NCBI RefSeq assembly: GCF_000757825.1
Contig: NZ_CP009451.1
Coordinates: 3,224,001-3,288,000, forward strand
DNA length: 64,000 nucleotides
Source: Cedecea neteri
GTDB taxonomy: Bacteria; Pseudomonadota; Gammaproteobacteria; Enterobacterales; Enterobacteriaceae
Direction of reading: 5' to 3'
Positions within the stretch are counted from its first letter, which is position 1; every line of letters begins with the position of its first letter. Position numbers and translations under genes: made by a program. The notes beneath the pieces are model-generated. The model ran no database searches. It was not told the DNA's origin and saw only the letters and a list, made by a program, of their open reading frames with translations. Shown one piece after another: positions 37,733 to 48,126 of the stretch.

Positions 37733-37763
37733 AGCCGGGCTGGCAAAGGGAAGCAGGTAAATC

Positions 37764-40358
37764 ATGAAGACATCAGTCTCGCGTAAGGTTTTTACGCTAG
37801 CGCCGCTGACGGCGACCATCCTGGCATCACTCTGGCCTGGACTCGCCGTCGCCGAGAGCTATTTCAACCCGGCATTCTTGTCGGACGATACCGCGGCGGT
37901 GGCGGATCTGTCTCGTTTCGAAAAAGGCAGCAGCCAGCCGCCGGGCGTCTACCGCGTGGACATCTGGCGTAACGATGAGTTTGTTGCCACCGAAGACGTG
38001 AACTTTGCTGCGGCGGATAAGAAACTGTCTGCTTCTGAAGCCGTGAAATCCGGCGGACTAACGCCTTGCCTGGACACCGAATGGCTCAAGCGCCTTGGGC
38101 TGAATATGCTCGCCTATCCCGAGCTGGCAAAATTTAAGCCCGGGGAGTGCGTGCCGGTGACGACGGCGGTGCCGGGAGCCGAGATTAGCTACGACTTTTC
38201 TCGCCTGCGCCTTGATATAAGCCTGCCTCAGGCTTCGCTTATCAACAGCGCCCGTGGTTACATTCCGCCGGATCAGTGGGATGAAGGGATCCCTGCCGCG
38301 CTGCTGAACTACACCTTTACCGGCAACCGTGGGACTTACAACGACAGCTATTATCTGAACCTGCAAAGCGGCCTGAATTTCGGCCCGTGGCGCCTGCGTA
38401 ATAACGGGGCCTGGAACTACAGCAGCGGCGATGGCCGCCGTCAGAATCAGTGGCAGAACATCAGCACCACGCTGCAGCGCACGATTATTCCGCTGAAGGG
38501 TGAGCTGGTCATGGGCGACAGCAACACCGGCAGTGACGTGTTCGACAGCCTCGGATTCCGCGGCGCGCGCCTTTATTCTTCAGACAGCATGTACCCGGAC
38601 AGCCTGCAGGGCTACGCGCCGACCGTGCGTGGGATTGCTCGCACCAACGCCAAGATCGTCATTCGTCAAAACAGCTATGTGATTTATCAGAGCTATGTCT
38701 CTCCGGGCGCGTTTGCCATTAGCGACCTTAACCCGACCTCTTCAAGCGGTGACCTTGAGGTGACGGTTGAGGAGAAAGACGGCACCCAGCAGAAATATAC
38801 CGTGCCTTATTCCACCGTTCCACTGCTGCAGCGTGAAGGGCGTTTTAAGTATGACGTGGTGATGGGCGACTTCCGCAGCGGGAATAACCAGCAGGATAAA
38901 CCGTTCTTTACCCAGGGGACGCTGGTTGCCGGTCTGCCGAACGGCTATACCGCCTACGGCGGGACGCAGCTGGCTGAACGCTATACCGCAGTTGCGTTAG
39001 GTGCCGGTAAAAACCTTGGCGACTGGGGGGCTATCTCCCTTGATTTGACCCACGCACGCAGCAAGCTGGCGGATGACAGTGAGCATCAGGGGCAGTCCTT
39101 GCGCTTCCTGTATGCAAAATCCTTGAGCGACTATGGCACCAACTTCCAGCTGCTCGGCTACCGCTACTCCACGCGTGGTTTTTACACGCTGGATGACGTG
39201 GCCTACCGCAACATGGAAGGCTACCAGTATGAGTGGCAAAACAACGACAGCAATAGCCAGGAGCTGGTGGCGACCAGCTATCACAACCTGCGCTACAACA
39301 AAAAGGGCCGGTTTCAGGTCAACATTTCTCAGTCTCTGGGAGATTACGGCTCGGTCTATGTTTCCGGCAGCCAGCAAACTTACTGGGGAACCGATCAGGA
39401 CAACACCTGGTATCAGCTGGGTTATTCCAGCGGCTGGCGCGGCATCAGCTATTCGCTTTCCTTGTCCTGGAGTAAATCCCTCGGCCTTTCAGACACCAAC
39501 CGCATCATCGCGTTTAACCTCTCGGTTCCGTTTAGCACGCTGCTTGGTCACGGCTATTCGCGCGATACGGCGCTGGATCGTGCCTATGCCACGATGGCCA
39601 CAAGCCGCAGCTCGGACGGCAAAAACAGCTGGCAAAGCGGGGTCGGCGGGACGCTGCTGGAAGGCCGCAACCTGAACTACAGCGTTACCCAGGGCCATAC
39701 CAGCACTAACGGCTATTCCGGCAGTGCCACCGCCAACTGGCAGGCGACTTACGGCACGCTTGGCCTGGGCTACAACTATGACCGCAGCCAGCATGACTTC
39801 AACTGGCAGGCTTCCGGCGGCGTAGTGGGGCATGCGGACGGGGTGACCTTCAGCCAGCCGTTGGGCGACACCAACGTGCTGATCAAAGCGCCCGGCGCTT
39901 CCGGCGTCAGCATTGAAAACCAGACCGGTGTGAAAACGGACTGGCGCGGCTATGCCGTGATGCCGTACGCCACGGTTTACCGCTACAACCGCGTGGCGCT
40001 GGATACCAACACGATGGACAACCACACCGACATTGAAAATAACGTCAGCAGCGTGGTGCCGACCGAAGGCGCGCTGGTTCGTGCCGCTTTCGATGCCCGT
40101 ATCGGCGTGCGCGCCATCATTACCGTTAAGCGCGGTGACCGCCCGGTGCCGTTCGGCTCAGTGGTGCGGGAGGTGCAAAGCGGCGTGACCAGCATGGCCG
40201 GCGACGACGGGCAAATCTACCTCAGCGGCCTGCCGTTGAAAGGTAACTTGTTGATCCAATGGGGCGACGGGAAGGGTTCCCAGTGCCGCGCCAACTACTC
40301 CCTGCCGGAGGAGAGCCTGAAGCAGGCTGTCGTCATGGCGACCGCCACCTGCTCATAG
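37764..40358 (+). CDS. fimD: Outer membrane fimbrial usher FimD
   Basis: An 864-residue usher, the usual family length, with a signal peptide ending AVAESYF near residue 31, the N-terminal domain that docks chaperone-subunit complexes, a 24-strand beta barrel with the plug, and C-terminal domains with the disulfide cysteines (GSQCRANY and ATATCS). It is the secretion pore of the pilus. AGCAGG precedes the ATG. Confidence 0.95.
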   Translation: MKTSVSRKVFTLAPLTATILASLWPGLAVAESYFNPAFLSDDTAAVADLSRFEKGSSQPPGVYRVDIWRNDEFVATEDVNFAAADKKLSASEAVKSGGLTPCLDTEWLKRLGLNMLAYPELAKFKPGECVPVTTAVPGAEISYDFSRLRLDISLPQASLINSARGYIPPDQWDEGIPAALLNYTFTGNRGTYNDSYYLNLQSGLNFGPWRLRNNGAWNYSSGDGRRQNQWQNISTTLQRTIIPLKGELVMGDSNTGSDVFDSLGFRGARLYSSDSMYPDSLQGYAPTVRGIARTNAKIVIRQNSYVIYQSYVSPGAFAISDLNPTSSSGDLEVTVEEKDGTQQKYTVPYSTVPLLQREGRFKYDVVMGDFRSGNNQQDKPFFTQGTLVAGLPNGYTAYGGTQLAERYTAVALGAGKNLGDWGAISLDLTHARSKLADDSEHQGQSLRFLYAKSLSDYGTNFQLLGYRYSTRGFYTLDDVAYRNMEGYQYEWQNNDSNSQELVATSYHNLRYNKKGRFQVNISQSLGDYGSVYVSGSQQTYWGTDQDNTWYQLGYSSGWRGISYSLSLSWSKSLGLSDTNRIIAFNLSVPFSTLLGHGYSRDTALDRAYATMATSRSSDGKNSWQSGVGGTLLEGRNLNYSVTQGHTSTNGYSGSATANWQATYGTLGLGYNYDRSQHDFNWQASGGVVGHADGVTFSQPLGDTNVLIKAPGASGVSIENQTGVKTDWRGYAVMPYATVYRYNRVALDTNTMDNHTDIENNVSSVVPTEGALVRAAFDARIGVRAIITVKRGDRPVPFGSVVREVQSGVTSMAGDDGQIYLSGLPLKGNLLIQWGDGKGSQCRANYSLPEESLKQAVVMATATCS

Positions 40359-40379
40359 CGTGCGGAGAGATTCAGGAAG

Positions 40380-41390
40380 ATGAAGATGAAACTGAACACT
40401 TTGATTACCGGCGGGCTGCTGCTGGCCTGCGCGGGGCCCGCTGCGGCGACGGTTTGCTCAAACGAGAAAGGCATTCCGACCGATATTGCTTATGATTTGT
40501 CTGACAAATTTAATAGCAGCAATAACAACGTCGGGCAGATTGTGACCCTGTCTGAAAAATCAGGTCTGATTGGCGTGAATGCGGTTTGCCCTAAGGGAAC
40601 ATCGGGGAATACCACCAAGCGTAGCTACGTGACAGATTTACCTATCCAGGAAGTAGTGGGTAGTTATAAGTATCTAAAAATAAATGATTATCTTAACGGC
40701 GCGATGAAAATCAACGACAGCTATGCCGGTGATTTTTATCCTCCGGTGAACTACATGCAGATGGGCTCTCACCCTAACGTGTCGAAGAATAAGCCTTTTG
40801 GGGTCACAGATTCGAAACTGGTATTTCGTCTTAAAGTTACCCGCCGTTTTATCAATATGGTGCCGATCCCACGCCAGACGATGTTCCGTGTCTACGTCAC
40901 GACCACTACCGGCGATCCGTTAAGTACGGTGGTTTACACCATCAGCTATAGCGGCAAGGTTGAAGTGCCGCAGACCTGTGAAATCAACGCCGGCCAGGTG
41001 GTCGAGTTCGACTTTGGCAGCATTGGCGCATCGCTGTTCAGCCAGGCCGGGGCCGGTAATCGCCCGCAAAGCGTGACGCCGCAGAGCAAAACCGTCGGCA
41101 TCAAATGCACCAATATTGACGCTCAGGCTTACCTTACGCTGCGTCTTGAAGCCGAAAAGGCCAGCGGCAATATGATGGTGTCCGATAACAGCGATCTCGG
41201 CTTTATCGTGGCCAACTCCAGCGGCACGCCGCTGACGCCAAACAACCTGGGCAGCAAGATTAATTTCCAGCTTGATGATACGGCGGCGGCAAGGGTGGGG
41301 ATTCGCGCCTGGCCGGTGAGCGTCACGGGCGTTAAGCCGAAAGAAGGGCCATTCACCGCCCGCGGCTATCTGCGTGTTGATTTTGATTAA
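40380..41390 (+). CDS. fimH: FimH-like tip adhesin
   Basis: A 336-residue, two-domain protein: signal peptide ending PAAATVC near residue 24, an N-terminal lectin-like domain (about residues 24-185) with two cysteines (TVCSNE and AVCPKG), and a C-terminal pilin domain (CEINAGQVVEFDFGSIGASLF to GYLRVDFD). The order after fimD and before fimF is that of the Salmonella mannose-binding tip adhesin. Sugar specificity cannot be read. The start is ATG 40380 or 40386 (ATGAAGATG). Confidence 0.9.
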   Translation: MKMKLNTLITGGLLLACAGPAAATVCSNEKGIPTDIAYDLSDKFNSSNNNVGQIVTLSEKSGLIGVNAVCPKGTSGNTTKRSYVTDLPIQEVVGSYKYLKINDYLNGAMKINDSYAGDFYPPVNYMQMGSHPNVSKNKPFGVTDSKLVFRLKVTRRFINMVPIPRQTMFRVYVTTTTGDPLSTVVYTISYSGKVEVPQTCEINAGQVVEFDFGSIGASLFSQAGAGNRPQSVTPQSKTVGIKCTNIDAQAYLTLRLEAEKASGNMMVSDNSDLGFIVANSSGTPLTPNNLGSKINFQLDDTAAARVGIRAWPVSVTGVKPKEGPFTARGYLRVDFD

Positions 41391-41400
41391 GGGGAAAAGG

Positions 41401-41922
41401 ATGAAAAAATTATCCCTGGCCGCGCTGACTCTGTTTTCAGCGTTGTTGAATCCCATGGCCAAAGCGGCCTCTCCGCTGGGGGAGATCAACGTTGAGCTGC
41501 GTGGCAATATTGTGGATTACACCTGTGTCATTGAGACGGCGAGCGACAACAAGACCGTGAAGCTGGGATCGTGGCCGACCAAACAGCTGCGCACCGCAGG
41601 CAGCACGACACAGGCCATGCCGTTCAACCTGAAGCTAACCGGCTGCCCGCCAGGCGGCGCTGCGTCGATAACCTTTACCGGAAAGGATACCGGCAGCGGG
41701 CTGCTGGCGCTGAACGCGGCCAGCACGGCGAAGAACGTGGCGATTGAACTTCTCAATGAGGATAAGTCCCGGCTGTTGCTGAATAACGCCAGTAAAACGA
41801 TGCAGGTGGATGCTAACGGTGACGTAACGATGAAGTTTTGGGCCAACTATATAGCGACGGCTGACAACGCAGATGCCGGGCTGGCCAATGCCGATGCGAC
41901 GTTTCTGATTAACTACAACTAA
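41401..41922 (+). CDS. fimF: FimF-like minor tip subunit
   Basis: A 173-residue pilin with a signal peptide ending AKAASPL near residue 23, cysteines in VDYTCVIE and TGCPPGG, and the end LANADATFLINYN. It probably links the adhesin to the rod. ATG 41401 follows GGGGAAAAGG and lies ten bases after the fimH stop. As in Salmonella, there is one such gene, not separate fimF and fimG. Confidence 0.9.
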   Translation: MKKLSLAALTLFSALLNPMAKAASPLGEINVELRGNIVDYTCVIETASDNKTVKLGSWPTKQLRTAGSTTQAMPFNLKLTGCPPGGAASITFTGKDTGSGLLALNAASTAKNVAIELLNEDKSRLLLNNASKTMQVDANGDVTMKFWANYIATADNADAGLANADATFLINYN

Positions 41923-41997
41923 AAGAATCCAGATAGTTCCAGAAAATAACCGGGAGGAGCGTTCCCGGTATTTCCGCTTCCAGCGCTCGATTGTCCC

Positions 41998-42630
41998 TTA
42001 TAGCAGCTCGTGCACCTTGGCATAGTCAATCAGCTCGACAATTGAAGTGAGTCCAAGTTTAGAGAATATATTCGCTTTATGTGCGCTAATGGTTTTATTG
42101 CTAAGCAGGAGTTGCTCGGCAATCTCTTTATTTGATAGCCCATTTGCCAAATAGCGCAGCACGGTTACCTCACGGTTGGATAATGGCATGTCGTCCATCG
42201 TTCCCCGGCGAGATTTATGGCTGCTGATAAAATGCAGCGTCTCCGAAGGGAAAAAGGAGTAGCCCGACAGCAGCATTTCCACCGCGTTAAATATATCTTC
42301 CTGCTCCTTACGTTTGCTAACAAATCCGTTGGCACCCGCCTGAATCGCGCGCCCGGCGTAAAAAGACTCTGATTTTGATGACAGGAAAAGGATCTTGGTT
42401 TTTTCCTGTATTCCTTTGATTCTCTTGAGTAATGTGAAGCCGTCGGTGTTTGGGAGTTCAATATCAAGAATCACCAGGTCGACGGGATTCGCTCGCATAT
42501 AGTCGATAACTTCCCGACCATCATCTGTTTTTAAAACAACATTAATATCTTTATTCTTCTGGAGCAGCACTTCTATCGACATTCTGACAATAGGGTGTTC
42601 GTCCATAATGATTACGGATGCCGGTTTCAT
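41998..42630 (-). CDS. fimZ: FimZ response regulator, activator of fimA
   Basis: A 210-residue response regulator almost colinear with Salmonella FimZ (MKPASVIIMDEHPIVRMSIE at the start). The receiver has the phosphorylated Asp in VDLVILDIELPNTDG; the C-terminal LuxR helix-turn-helix is NREVTVLRYLANGLSNKEIA with SNKTISAHKANI. FimZ binds the fimA promoter and activates it. ATG 42630 is the family start. It lies 75 bases beyond the fimF stop in the opposite direction. Confidence 0.95.
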   Translation of the reverse strand: MKPASVIIMDEHPIVRMSIEVLLQKNKDINVVLKTDDGREVIDYMRANPVDLVILDIELPNTDGFTLLKRIKGIQEKTKILFLSSKSESFYAGRAIQAGANGFVSKRKEQEDIFNAVEMLLSGYSFFPSETLHFISSHKSRRGTMDDMPLSNREVTVLRYLANGLSNKEIAEQLLLSNKTISAHKANIFSKLGLTSIVELIDYAKVHELL

Positions 42631-43194
42631 TTTTTTTGCCTCGAGTGTTTGATAAAAACATCGCTTTGACACAGCGTCAATGGCAGCGAAAGTGATAAAC
42701 AGTGAGTTGGCGGTTGCCGGTCTTTATGCGGGAACCTCCTTGTTTATATTAATACTTATCCCTTTTTAAATTCGTTATTCATGGCTGGAGAACGACTGCC
42801 TAAATAACTTCACATTTAAACGTTATAAATGCCCTGGCAAATATAAATATGTGATGAGGTGATTATACAGCGCAGTTCTTGTGGGAAAAGTCTGATGTTC
42901 CTGGGGTTAATCAGAGTCAATACGAAATGCTGCGTAATTGATCGTCATTTTTATAAATTGAATTAAGAAACCTTAATTTTGAGTTAGGGTGGTTGAAAAG
43001 ACTTTTTATTCTAGAAAAAATGACATTTAGTTCTGATTGTTGTTGATTTGTTTTGGATCAAAAAGTGCTGATTGGCGGCAGAGCGGAAAAATTGCTTCCA
43101 GGAATAGTTATAATTGTTATTGTTTTGTTTATTTTTAACCCACATCAAACATAAAAATTAAGTAAATTCCTAAAATATCTTACCGCTCAGTAGG
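42631..43194. other. AT-rich gap between fimZ and fimY
   Basis: About 560 bases, clearly AT-rich, upstream of fimZ and downstream of fimY (both minus strand). It should contain the fimZ promoter and a target for its regulators. I see no gene. Several runs of A and T suggest curvature and H-NS binding; this is inference. Confidence 0.5.
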
Positions 43195-43947
43195 TTAGTT
43201 CGAACGGCAATGCACACTACCTGCAACAGAAATTTCATTAAGCAGGTGCAGCAATTTACTGCGATTTTCAAGCGCCAGCCTGGCCAACAAAACGTTGAAG
43301 CGGTAAACGACGTGATGATAGGGTCTCTCCAGAAAAAGAGCGATAGATTTCAATGACTCCCCGCGGCTCAGCGCCAGCAAAATCATCCATTCTCTAATGG
43401 AAAAACGAGGCGTGCTGTAAAGCGCGACTAAATCGGGCGGGCTGTTGCTTAACGCCTGTTTCAGCCCCTCGGGGGATAGACGGCGTTCGACTATCTGGCA
43501 GTCGACGGCATAGCGAATAAATCGTGTAATCTCAGGCTTGCGCTGGGCGCTAAGCAGGGTTATCTGGTGCTGTGGCGTGGTGATAATTTGTTGGCGAATA
43601 GCTTTCAGGACTTCAAGCGTAGGTGTCTCCAGGCTGTCGAGGTCAATAATCAGACGTGGTACAGAAGAAAGGGTTTGGTGCGCGACGACGTCATCCAGTG
43701 AAGGGTAAACCGGAATGTTAAGGTGATGAAAAAGGCTGCCGGTGATTGCGCTACTGAGAAAGCCGTCGGCAGATACCAGGATGGCGTCGGGCTTCTTTGG
43801 TTTTTGTCCTCCGATTAATTGCTGCTGAAGATATTCAAGTCGATCGAAAAAAAGCGGCGCGGTGTAGTTGGCGGGGTTTAGAAAATAATCTGTCCGACTA
43901 CGGCGGTGTTTATTTCGCCTGATAGCAGCGCACATAAGCCCCCTCAC
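43195..43947 (-). CDS. fimY: FimY-like fimbrial regulator
   Basis: A 250-residue protein with a degenerate receiver-like N-terminal domain (PDAILVSADGFLSSAITGSL, RLIIDLDSLE) and a C-terminal LuxR-type helix-turn-helix (FSIREWMILLALSRGESLK, then VVYRFNVLLARLAL). Position between fimZ and the EAL gene is that of Salmonella FimY, needed with FimZ for fimA expression. The GTG at 43947 overlaps the EAL stop; an ATG at 43935 follows AGGGGG closely and is an alternative. Confidence 0.82.
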   Translation of the reverse strand: MRGLMCAAIRRNKHRRSRTDYFLNPANYTAPLFFDRLEYLQQQLIGGQKPKKPDAILVSADGFLSSAITGSLFHHLNIPVYPSLDDVVAHQTLSSVPRLIIDLDSLETPTLEVLKAIRQQIITTPQHQITLLSAQRKPEITRFIRYAVDCQIVERRLSPEGLKQALSNSPPDLVALYSTPRFSIREWMILLALSRGESLKSIALFLERPYHHVVYRFNVLLARLALENRSKLLHLLNEISVAGSVHCRSN

Positions 43948-44651
43948 AACGGCAATGAATCGGTGAGTGACCAGCGTTTATGCGGCCATAAATAGCCTTG
44001 CCCGAGGTTGGCGCCGGATTGCCGGGCCAGCTCAAGATGAAGCGAGTCTTCGATACCTTCGATAACAATTTGAGGCGAAATATCCGCGCATTGTGCAACC
44101 AATTGCCGAAGCGCCCGGCGGTTATTGCAGAGGGCCCAGAATGCGTACTTGTCAATTTTTACTCCGCCGACATCAAAGGCGTAGCGATGGAAGCTTTCCA
44201 TACAGCGGTCGGTAAGGTCATCAAGCCATACCGATATCCTTTCTTGCTGTAGTAGCTTAATTCGCTCACACAGGCAGCGCTGATGCTGCCGGGCGAGCGT
44301 GCCAAAAAGTGGGGCATCCTGTATCTCAATTGTTATCCACGATTCACAAACATCAAGCAGCCGCGCGAACAACCGATCGTCAATCAGCGCCTTAAGGGGA
44401 AGGTTAAGAAAGTATCTGCCAGATTTTTGCAGAGACTTTAGCAGGTCAACCTGATGGCAAAAGAGCGCCACGCTATCGGTAACCGGTAGTTTTGCAAAAA
44501 AAGCTTCAGGATCGCGCGACGGCGGTAACTGGCTGAGGACTTCGTGGCTAATCACCTGCCCGCTAAATAAATTAACAATCGGCTCCAGGCGGAGTCCGGA
44601 TATATGTTGGTTAACAGATAATAAAATGTTATCGGCAGAAATATTTATCAT
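43944..44651 (-). CDS. EAL-domain cyclic-di-GMP phosphodiesterase of the fim cluster
   Basis: A 235-residue, single-domain EAL protein. The signature is degenerate (EVLSQ instead of EALLR), but the metal and catalytic residues appear kept: Glu in HEVLSQ, Asn in YFLNLP, Glu in ITIEIQD, Asp-Asp in WLDDLTD, Lys in VKIDK, Glu in IEGIED and Gln in LGQGYLW. It probably hydrolyses cyclic-di-GMP to pGpG. Position matches the STM0551-type gene in the Salmonella fim cluster, which lowers type 1 fimbria expression. It has no membrane or sensor domain. It overlaps fimY. Confidence 0.85.
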   Translation of the reverse strand: MINISADNILLSVNQHISGLRLEPIVNLFSGQVISHEVLSQLPPSRDPEAFFAKLPVTDSVALFCHQVDLLKSLQKSGRYFLNLPLKALIDDRLFARLLDVCESWITIEIQDAPLFGTLARQHQRCLCERIKLLQQERISVWLDDLTDRCMESFHRYAFDVGGVKIDKYAFWALCNNRRALRQLVAQCADISPQIVIEGIEDSLHLELARQSGANLGQGYLWPHKRWSLTDSLPL

Positions 44652-44903
44652 TATTTTGTCGCTAATTGTGACAACTAGAACTGAATTGCTGAACGATCAG
44701 GGACCTGAGAGGAAGAGGCGGTGTGCATCCAGCTAATTTGGAGATTATTCTGAAGGTATTCTCTCAGTGCCTTGACGGGGTGAATACCGGGGATGACTTA
44801 TTCCAGGTTGCGAAAATTCGCAACCCTGATATGTGAAGGGGTGATTTTTTTAATAATTAAGATTAATTCCCTGACGTAATAAGAAAAGACTTAATTAAAT
44901 ACT

Positions 44904-45506
44904 TCAGTCCAGCAGGAAAGGTAAATTGAGCTTGATATAATTCATGAGTTTATATTGGTTCTTGATATTAAGTTTTTTCATAATCGACAGTCGTTTATCC
45001 CGAGCGACATTTTCATCAATATGCATAATAAAGGCCGCATCGACCAGCGAGTAGCCACAGGCCATAAGCTTGAGCAATTCGCGTTCCTGCAGGTTGAAAT
45101 GCCGGGTTGTGCAGTAGTGGCAAATAGACGTTGGGACCGGCAGGGTATTTTTTCTACGCCGCTCGGGATCAACCCAGGGCGCCAGTTTGAGCCTGACATC
45201 CTCGACCTCATCCTCCCGATAAATTGACGGCAGCATATACAGGCAAGGGCGGAACATCAGGTTTTCCTGATCCTGCTTACGGCAGATGAGGATCACCCGC
45301 TGGTGGCGCGTCGTTTGCGGGATTTTGTAGCAGTTGGCGGTGGACCAGTTGTCATCGAGCGCGAAAAATACCAGGTCGGCGACGTCCTGGTGCGCCAACG
45401 GTAAGAAATGATAAGTCTCGCTAAACTGACGACAGAGCTGCTGGATAATAATTTTAATGCCATTTGCAAAATGGCTATTTCTTTCACAGATAGCAACGGT
45501 AAGCAT
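44904..45506 (-). CDS. fimW: FimW-like LuxR-type regulator
   Basis: A 200-residue protein with an atypical receiver-like N-terminal half (no clear phosphoacceptor Asp) and a C-terminal LuxR helix-turn-helix (FNLQERELLKLMACGYSLVD, then ENVARDKRLSIMKKL). Length and place at the end of the regulator group match Salmonella FimW, a negative regulator of fimA. A pair of cysteines, CHYC, lies just before the DNA-binding domain. Confidence 0.8.
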   Translation of the reverse strand: MLTVAICERNSHFANGIKIIIQQLCRQFSETYHFLPLAHQDVADLVFFALDDNWSTANCYKIPQTTRHQRVILICRKQDQENLMFRPCLYMLPSIYREDEVEDVRLKLAPWVDPERRRKNTLPVPTSICHYCTTRHFNLQERELLKLMACGYSLVDAAFIMHIDENVARDKRLSIMKKLNIKNQYKLMNYIKLNLPFLLD

Positions 45507-45661
45507 GCCTTCCTCCGGGCTGGTTGACTATTAAAAAAATGATAGTGAAAAAAACTCGGATTATGAATGTGTTACGACTTAACCCCGCGGTAGTGGAGGA
45601 TGAATTATTGCCAGGCCATTTCCTGGGAGTAGCAGAAAAAGCGGCAAAAAAACGCTTTGGG

Positions 45662-45688
45662 TAAAGTTTTCTGCTGTTACGCCGATGA
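45662..45688 (+). promoter_or_regulatory. Sigma-28 (FliA) promoter of tsr
   Basis: TAAAGTTT, an 11-base spacer and GCCGATGA lie 32 bases upstream of the tsr start. This matches the flagellar class 3 consensus TAAAGTTT-N11-GCCGATAA except for one base. Confidence 0.88.
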
Positions 45689-45719
45689 TTAAGACTTGTC
45701 TTACAGGGAATGAGAAGCA

Positions 45720-47384
45720 ATGTTAAACCGTATCAAAATCGTTACAAGCTTACTGGTCGTCCTGGGGCTGTTTGGCATTTTGCAGATAGCTTCCGGCGGA
45801 TTGTTCTTTAACGCGCTGAAGCAGGACAAAGAAAATTTCACCGTTTTACAAACTATTCGTCAGCAGCAGTCAACGCTAAACGGCAGCTGGGTTGCGCTGC
45901 TGCAAACCCGTAATACCCTGAATCGCGCGGGCATCCGCTATATGATGGATGCCAATAAAATTGGCAGCGGTTCGACCGTTGAAGAGCTGATGGCGATTGC
46001 CAGCACCTCGCTGAAACAGGCCGAGGTCGAGTGGGCGGCTTATGAAGCCCTGCCGCGTGACCCGCGCCAGAGCGATGCCGCCGCGCAGGAAATTAAGCGC
46101 AACTACGACATTTATCATGGCGCGCTGGCGGAGCTGATTCAGCTGCTTGGCGCGGGCAAAATTAATGAATTCTTCGATCAGCCGACTCAGGGGTATCAGG
46201 ACGGTTTTGAGAAGCAATACGTTAACTACCTGCAGCAAAACGACCATCTGTATCAGGAAGCCGTAGACAGCAGCAACAGCTCTTACAGCATGGCTATCTG
46301 GATCCTGATTGGCGTGCTGATTGTCGTCCTGGTGGTGATTCTTGTGGTCTGGCAAGGGATCCGCACGACGCTTATTTCTCCGCTTAACCGCCTGATTGAA
46401 AGCATCCGCCATATTGCTGGCGGTGACCTGGTGCGCAAAATCGACGTTGAAGGCACCAACGAGATGGGGCAGTTGGCTGAGAATCTGCGCCATATGCAAA
46501 ACGAGCTGGTTATCACCGTGGGCGAAGTGCGTAACGGCGCGAACGCGATTTATAGCGGCGCCAGCGAGATTTCTATCGGTAACAACGATCTCTCGTCTCG
46601 TACCGAGCAGCAGGCAGCTTCGCTTGAGGAAACTGCCGCGAGCATGGAACAGCTGACCGCCACGGTTAAGCAGAATGCTGAAAACGCTCGTCAGGCCAGC
46701 CAACTGGCGCTGAGCGCCTCTGAAACCGCCCAGCGTGGCGGAAAAGTCGTGGATAACGTGGTGCATACCATGAGCGAAATTGCCGGCAGCTCGCAGAAAA
46801 TTGCCGACATTATTAGCGTGATTGACGGTATCGCCTTCCAGACCAATATTCTGGCGCTGAACGCCGCCGTTGAAGCCGCTCGCGCGGGTGAGCAGGGGCG
46901 TGGTTTTGCGGTTGTAGCCGGTGAGGTTCGCAACCTGGCGCAGCGCAGCGCCCAGGCCGCAAAAGAGATTAAAACCCTGATTGAAGACTCGGTCAGCAAA
47001 GTGGATACCGGCTCGACGCTGGTTGAAAGTGCCGGGGAAACAATGGGTGAGATCGTCAATGCGGTAACCCGCGTGACCGATATTATGGGGGAAATCGCTT
47101 CCGCGTCCGACGAGCAAAGCCGTGGTATCGATCAGGTTGGCTTAGCCGTTGCAGAAATGGATCGCGTGACTCAGCAAAACGCCGCGTTGGTGGAGGAATC
47201 CGCAGCCGCAGCCGCAGCGCTGGAAGAGCAGGCCAGTCGCCTCACTCAATCCGTGTCCGTGTTCCGTATCGCTCAGGAGCGCCAGGCAAAAGCGCAGTCT
47301 GCTGCGCCTAAGTCCGTCGCGACGGCTGCTGCCCCGCGCAAAGCCGTTGCCGCCGCGTCTGACGATAACTGGGAAACCTTCTGA
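45720..47384 (+). CDS. tsr: Methyl-accepting chemotaxis protein I, serine receptor
   Basis: A 554-residue chemoreceptor nearly identical in layout to E. coli Tsr. An N-terminal membrane helix, a four-helix periplasmic sensor (about residues 35-190) with serine-binding Arg64 and neighbours in [10 protein letters not shown], a second helix ([19 protein letters not shown]), a HAMP domain, methylation helices ([20 protein letters not shown]), the signalling tip [20 protein letters not shown] and the C-terminal NWETF that binds CheR and CheB. It signals through CheW and CheA. A sigma-28 promoter precedes it. Confidence 0.95.
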   Translation: MLNRIKIVTSLLVVLGLFGILQIASGGLFFNALKQDKENFTVLQTIRQQQSTLNGSWVALLQTRNTLNRAGIRYMMDANKIGSGSTVEELMAIASTSLKQAEVEWAAYEALPRDPRQSDAAAQEIKRNYDIYHGALAELIQLLGAGKINEFFDQPTQGYQDGFEKQYVNYLQQNDHLYQEAVDSSNSSYSMAIWILIGVLIVVLVVILVVWQGIRTTLISPLNRLIESIRHIAGGDLVRKIDVEGTNEMGQLAENLRHMQNELVITVGEVRNGANAIYSGASEISIGNNDLSSRTEQQAASLEETAASMEQLTATVKQNAENARQASQLALSASETAQRGGKVVDNVVHTMSEIAGSSQKIADIISVIDGIAFQTNILALNAAVEAARAGEQGRGFAVVAGEVRNLAQRSAQAAKEIKTLIEDSVSKVDTGSTLVESAGETMGEIVNAVTRVTDIMGEIASASDEQSRGIDQVGLAVAEMDRVTQQNAALVEESAAAAAALEEQASRLTQSVSVFRIAQERQAKAQSAAPKSVATAAAPRKAVAAASDDNWETF

Positions 47385-47427
47385 TTTAATGACGTTAAGT
47401 AAACTACGGCGGCCTGTGCTGCCGTGG

Positions 47428-48012
47428 TTATTTATAAGCAAACTCGTAGTTCACAATGTAAGAGCCCAGTTTGTTCACCCTCGCCGTGACCCACACGGCA
47501 TCCATGCCTTGTCTTCGTTCCACAAGTAATGCTGCTTTGCTGGTGCACAGTTCTTTCCATCTGTCCGTATGGGGATCTTTAATCCACAGCCCAGCCTCGC
47601 AGTGTCCGCTTTTGCCTCTGGCCGGGCCTGGAAACTCGACGTCATATTCGGAAAGGTAGCCGATGGTTTTGTCGGGGAAGAGATAAACATAAACATCCGC
47701 GCTGTTTAATACCAGGACGGTGAATACCGTAGAGTAGCCGAAAAACTTTTCACCTAAATATTTGAGCTTTTTTGTTGCGGGCAGGTGGCGCAGGGAGCCA
47801 AGCGTCAATATCAGGCCTATAGAGAACCCAAAGCCAAGGTAAATTCGGAGCTCAGGAAAGTCTTTTACCAAAACGGTGTAGTGCGAGATAGACATGGCCC
47901 AGAGCATGTACCACATTATTGCGGCAAAAAAAGACATGAAGACGGCTGTCACCATGAATTGTTTAGAAAAAATATAGCTAAGCAGCTTATTTATTTTGCT
48001 TTTGACGTCCAT
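47428..48012 (-). CDS. Unknown membrane protein with C-terminal soluble domain
   Basis: A 194-residue protein. Three hydrophobic segments lie at about residues 18-42, 55-72 and 88-110. The C-terminal ~85 residues are polar and hold two cysteines (GHCEAG and ELCTSK) that could pair, plus several Trp and Lys. I recognise no family. It converges on tsr and stands alone. It is probably an inner-membrane protein with a periplasmic tail, but orientation is not certain. Confidence 0.65.
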   Translation of the reverse strand: MDVKSKINKLLSYIFSKQFMVTAVFMSFFAAIMWYMLWAMSISHYTVLVKDFPELRIYLGFGFSIGLILTLGSLRHLPATKKLKYLGEKFFGYSTVFTVLVLNSADVYVYLFPDKTIGYLSEYDVEFPGPARGKSGHCEAGLWIKDPHTDRWKELCTSKAALLVERRQGMDAVWVTARVNKLGSYIVNYEFAYK

Positions 48013-48126
48013 GTTCAGCGAGAACCCAATTTGTTGAGTTTAATGAGACGTTATTATTATCGGCCGTTTTGGTAGGTATTTGAATAGGCGATGTACCCCT
48101 CGCCAGGCAGGCGAGGGGCCGGGGTA

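Noticed and set aside
45876..47117. A 413-codon minus-strand open frame
   Set aside because: It lies fully opposite tsr, whose protein is highly conserved; composition (His-, Arg-, Asn-rich) and lack of a ribosome site mark it as a shadow.
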